Source: Gemmatimonadota bacterium (GTDB lineage Bacteria > Gemmatimonadota > Gemmatimonadetes > Palauibacterales > Palauibacteraceae). From it: a DNA stretch of 6,150 bases. Shown piece after piece: positions 5,292-6,150 of this stretch. A program made the translations under genes and the position numbers. Where the stretch lies: contig JAMJQV010000140.1 of assembly GCA_023554435.1 (NCBI GenBank), positions 1 to 6,150 of the forward strand, in the 5' to 3' direction. Each line of letters opens with the position of its first letter. The stretch's first letter is position 1. The notes under the pieces are model-generated. The model worked only from the letters and a program-made list of their open reading frames with translations, did not search any database and was not told where the DNA came from.

Positions 5292-6095
5292 ATGCGAGAA
5301 GCGGTAGAGAACACGGACACACAGGAGGACTCGTGGCGGGTGCCTCCGAGGTACGCTCGGCCGGTCTTTCTCGGGGTGACAACGCTGTACTGGCTGTCGC
5401 TGTATTTCTATGTGCCCATCCTGTCGCCGTACGTGGAACACCAGGGCGGATCCCTGCGGCTGGCCGGACTGGTGGTGAGCGCCTACGGGCTGGCGCAGTT
5501 ACTGCTTCGAATTCCCCTGGGTATGCTGTCGGACCGCCTGGGGCGGCGCCGGCCGTTCCTGGCGCTGGGGTTTGCGGCGAACGTGGCGGCCTGTCTGATC
5601 TTCGTGGCGGTCACGGCCCCCTGGCTGATGGTGGGAGCCCGGCTGATGGCGGGGATCGCAGCCTGTGCTTGGGTGGCGTTTTCGGTGCTGTTCGCCAGCT
5701 ATTTCCCACCCGGACAGTCGGCCCGGGCGATGAGCTACATCACGTTCTGCAACAGCCTGTCGGTAATGGCGGCTACCTACACCGGCGGCTGGCTGGCAGA
5801 TCTGCACGGATGGCTGGCACCATTCTGGCTGTCCGCAGGGGTGGGCGTGCTGGGCCTCATGGCCCTGCCGCTGGTGCACGAGAAGCCCATGGCGCAGAGC
5901 ACTCCGAAGCCTGTCGCACAGCGCCTGCATTCCTTGATCCAGCACCGGGAACTGGTTCTGACATCGGTGGTGGCGGCGCTCGGCCAATACACGACGTTCG
6001 CGACGCATTTCGGCTTCTTGCCCAACTACGCGGTGCACATCGGGGCGACGAAGACGCAGCTGGGTCCCGCCTCGGGTCTCCCCGCAGGACCTTGA
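5292..6095 (+). CDS. MFS transporter, C-terminally truncated
   Basis: This 267-residue product carries the first half of an MFS permease. Helices are visible at about 25-47, 57-79, 89-107, 110-135, 148-167, 174-195 and 222-246, with the family's motif A after helix 2 as GMLSDRLGRRR (77-87). The charged loop at 196-221 is the usual central cytoplasmic loop. Homology stops near residue 258 (about base 6063); nine non-membrane residues and a TGA follow, whereas a full MFS protein has 12 helices and about 390-420 residues. It is therefore probably broken and may be a pseudogene. ATG 5292 lacks a ribosome site; GTG 5340 (residue 17) has AGGAGG 11 nt upstream and may be the true start. Leu is mostly CTG here but mostly CTC in the gene 15 nt upstream, which suggests a different history. 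Substrate unknown. Confidence 0.8.
   Translation: MREAVENTDTQEDSWRVPPRYARPVFLGVTTLYWLSLYFYVPILSPYVEHQGGSLRLAGLVVSAYGLAQLLLRIPLGMLSDRLGRRRPFLALGFAANVAACLIFVAVTAPWLMVGARLMAGIAACAWVAFSVLFASYFPPGQSARAMSYITFCNSLSVMAATYTGGWLADLHGWLAPFWLSAGVGVLGLMALPLVHEKPMAQSTPKPVAQRLHSLIQHRELVLTSVVAALGQYTTFATHFGFLPNYAVHIGATKTQLGPASGLPAGP
5323..5328 (+). promoter_or_regulatory. Shine-Dalgarno supporting an internal MFS start at GTG 5340
   Basis: AGGAGG lies 11 nt before the in-frame GTG at 5340, while no similar motif precedes ATG 5292. Starting at 5340 would give MPPRYARPVFLG directly before helix 1, a normal MFS N-terminus. The spacing is slightly long. Confidence 0.45.
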
Positions 6096-6150
6096 CATAA
6101 GACCCATACCCGGACCTTGCGCAGATTCCCAGCTTCTATTTCCTATGAAC
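6066..6150. other. sequence after the MFS break; no gene seen
   Basis: From about 6066 the sequence no longer encodes membrane-helix residues in any of the three + frames. GGACCTTG occurs twice (6087-6094 and 6112-6119), and GGGTCT (6074-6079) faces AGACCC (6100-6105) across 20 bases. The last 30 bases are richer in A and T than the genes before. These traits could mark a mobile-element edge, a recombination point or an assembly join; I do not recognise a specific element. Confidence 0.35.

Noticed and set aside
5009..6100. 363-codon + strand frame across the end of the PQQ gene and the MFS gene
   Set aside because: It is a shadow frame: Arg/Gly/Ala-rich, with no family motifs, and it overlaps two clear genes.
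1..6150. CRISPR array, tRNA or rRNA genes
   Set aside because: I saw no regularly spaced repeats, cloverleaf pattern or rRNA-like sequence; the window is almost fully taken up by protein genes.

Overview
The window reads as a GC-rich bacterial metabolic cluster, probably from a Gram-negative organism. Codon third positions are mostly G or C, Shine-Dalgarno sites are strong, and two products carry lipobox signals next to a Tat signal and a c-type cytochrome. No marker gene fixes the taxon; a proteobacterium-like or other uncultivated high-GC lineage is the most I would say. All credible genes lie on the + strand and are closely spaced, so they probably form one transcription unit or a few coupled ones.

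Layout: (1) bases 1-171 hold the C-terminal end of a Major Facilitator Superfamily (MFS) transporter whose start lies outside the window; (2) 237-1478 and 1520-2491 encode the alpha and beta subunits of a thiamine-diphosphate (TPP) dependent 2-oxo acid/acetoin dehydrogenase-type E1, with a clear twin-arginine signal on alpha; (3) 2556-2819 encodes a small YgiT/MqsA-like zinc-ribbon protein, linked to the E1 beta gene by a possible 23-codon ORF that overlaps both neighbours by 4 nt; (4) 2878-3225 encodes a small mono-heme cytochrome c, probably a lipoprotein; (5) 3291-5276 encodes a 661-residue lipoprotein PQQ dehydrogenase that resembles the periplasmic domain of membrane glucose dehydrogenase; (6) 5292-6095 encodes a second MFS transporter that ends abruptly after about seven helices; (7) 6096-6150 holds no gene that I can support.

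How the genes may work together (inference): the PQQ dehydrogenase would oxidise an alcohol or sugar outside the inner membrane and pass electrons to the neighbouring cytochrome c. The E1 alpha subunit carries an SRRAFLG Tat signal, so the E1 heterotetramer may be exported already folded and TPP-loaded, with the signal-less beta subunit carried along. That would place an E1-type oxo-acid or acyloin enzyme in the periplasm beside a PQQ/cytochrome redox pair. No E2 or E3 gene is visible here. Flanking MFS genes suggest uptake or efflux of the substrate or product. This exported E1 arrangement is the most unusual signal in the window; the other points of interest are changed active-site motifs, chained stop/start overlaps and the broken distal transporter.
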